A stretch of DNA of 64,000 bases, taken from Paralithodes platypus. Taxonomy: Eukaryota > Arthropoda > Malacostraca > Decapoda > Lithodidae. The stretch spans positions 22,923,707-22,987,706 of the forward strand of contig CM064538.1 in the NCBI GenBank assembly GCA_032716605.1. Direction: 5' to 3'. A model generated the notes under the pieces. It was not told the origin of the DNA and did no database searches. It worked only from the letters and a program-made list of their open reading frames with translations. A program made the position numbers and the translations under genes. Positions 63,291 through 64,000 of this stretch are shown here, one piece after another (the first letter of the stretch is position 1; each line of letters starts with the position of its first letter).

Positions 63291-64000
63291 ATATCTGAAA
63301 TCCTATCCCTATGAAACTTTCTGTCGACTCCTCTCTCCCTACTCAAATAGATCTCAAATCCTCTTCCTCTACGAATCTACTTCAATCTACTCTATGTCTA
63401 CGAAACTATCTATCAAATCCTCTATATCTCAAATTCTACCTCTATGAATCTCTCTCTCCAATCCTGTCTCCCTACGAATCTCTCAAATAATATAACTATT
63501 AAATCCTCTCTCCCTATAAATATCTCTATCGAATCCTCTCTCCCTATAAATATATCTATCAAATCCTCTCTCCCTATAAATATCTCAATCAAATCCTCTC
63601 TCCCTATAAATATCTCTATCAAATCCTCTCTCCCTATAAATATCTCTATCAAATCCTCTCTCCCTATAAATATCTCTATCAAATCATCTCTCCCTATAAA
63701 TATCTCTATCAAATCCTCTCTCCCTATAAATATCTCTATCAAATCCTCTCTCCCTATAAATATCTCTATCAAATCCTCTCTCCCTATAAATATCTCTATC
63801 AAATCCTCTCTCCCTATAAATATCTCTATCAAATCCTCTCTCCCTATAAATATCTCTATCAAATCCTCTCTCCCTATAAATATCTCTATCAAATCCTCTC
63901 TCCCTATAAATATCTCTATCAAATCCTCTCTCCCTATAAATATCTCTATCAAATCCTCTCTCCCTATAAATATCTCTATCAAATCCTCTCTCCCTATAAA
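63291..64000 (-). repeat. 30-bp satellite, about 17 regular copies, running off the window
   Basis: Unit TATCTCTATCAAATCCTCTC plus TCCCTATAAA. Diverged forerunners lie at 63291-63500, regular units from about 63505. Because 30 is a multiple of 3, the minus strand stays open with a 10-residue repeat (IEIFIGREDL) from 63982 to 63422. I regard this as a by-product of unit length; no start context or homology supports a protein. Confidence 0.9.

Noticed and set aside
63422..63982. 186-codon protein with 10-residue repeats
   Set aside because: The frame stays open only because the satellite unit is 30 bp; no independent coding evidence.

Overview
This is a eukaryotic, almost gene-free window made of transposable elements, MITEs (short terminal-inverted-repeat elements), satellites and microsatellites. 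No host gene with exon-intron structure could be supported. Long TC/GA, CA, AT and GATA tracts, CR1-like and Jockey-like LINEs, a Penelope-like element, a Gypsy-type LTR element and one short run of the arthropod telomere motif (GGTTA x5) point to an arthropod. A decapod crustacean is my best guess; this is inference, not a database match.

Layout. 0-5.3 kb: a Jockey-like LINE with a 2A-type peptide motif, a Cys-rich finger, an endonuclease and a reverse transcriptase (RT), broken by frameshifts and a nested poly-A insert. 5.7-7.6 kb: a LINE fragment with a CR1-like copy inserted in it. 7.6-9.2 kb: a 40-bp satellite. 9.3-12.5 kb: MITEs. 12.5-16.8 kb: two CR1-like LINEs separated and flanked by TC microsatellite. 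17.5-20.8 kb: two Penelope-like copies head to head. 21-23 kb: nested MITEs. 23.0-32.4 kb: a complete but mutated Gypsy-type element on the minus strand, with LTRs of about 1.77 kb, a 4-bp target duplication, and the order gag-PR-INT-RT-RNaseH. This integrase-first order and a SCAN-like capsid fit the Gmr1 group. 32.4-52.3 kb: MITE families A, B, C, E, H, K, L and J, often nested at TTAA, with satellites grown from or beside several MITE ends, plus two SINE copies. 53.4-57.6 kb: a 4.1-kb element with inverted repeats of about 640 bp around a broken ORF with nuclease-like acidic motifs. 58.1-62.7 kb: two oppositely oriented CR1-like copies. 62.7-64 kb: microsatellites, a small MITE and a 30-bp satellite running off the end.

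How the parts relate. The autonomous elements are degraded here. The small elements show three repeating themes: (1) families A and B sit in TTAA sites, repeatedly at the same position of family E; (2) several satellite arrays contain or abut a MITE terminus; (3) CR1-like copies lie inside TC/GA microsatellites. Families A and B share a central GAA-loop hairpin whose stem differs between families but stays paired. Family letters are labels used only in this report.
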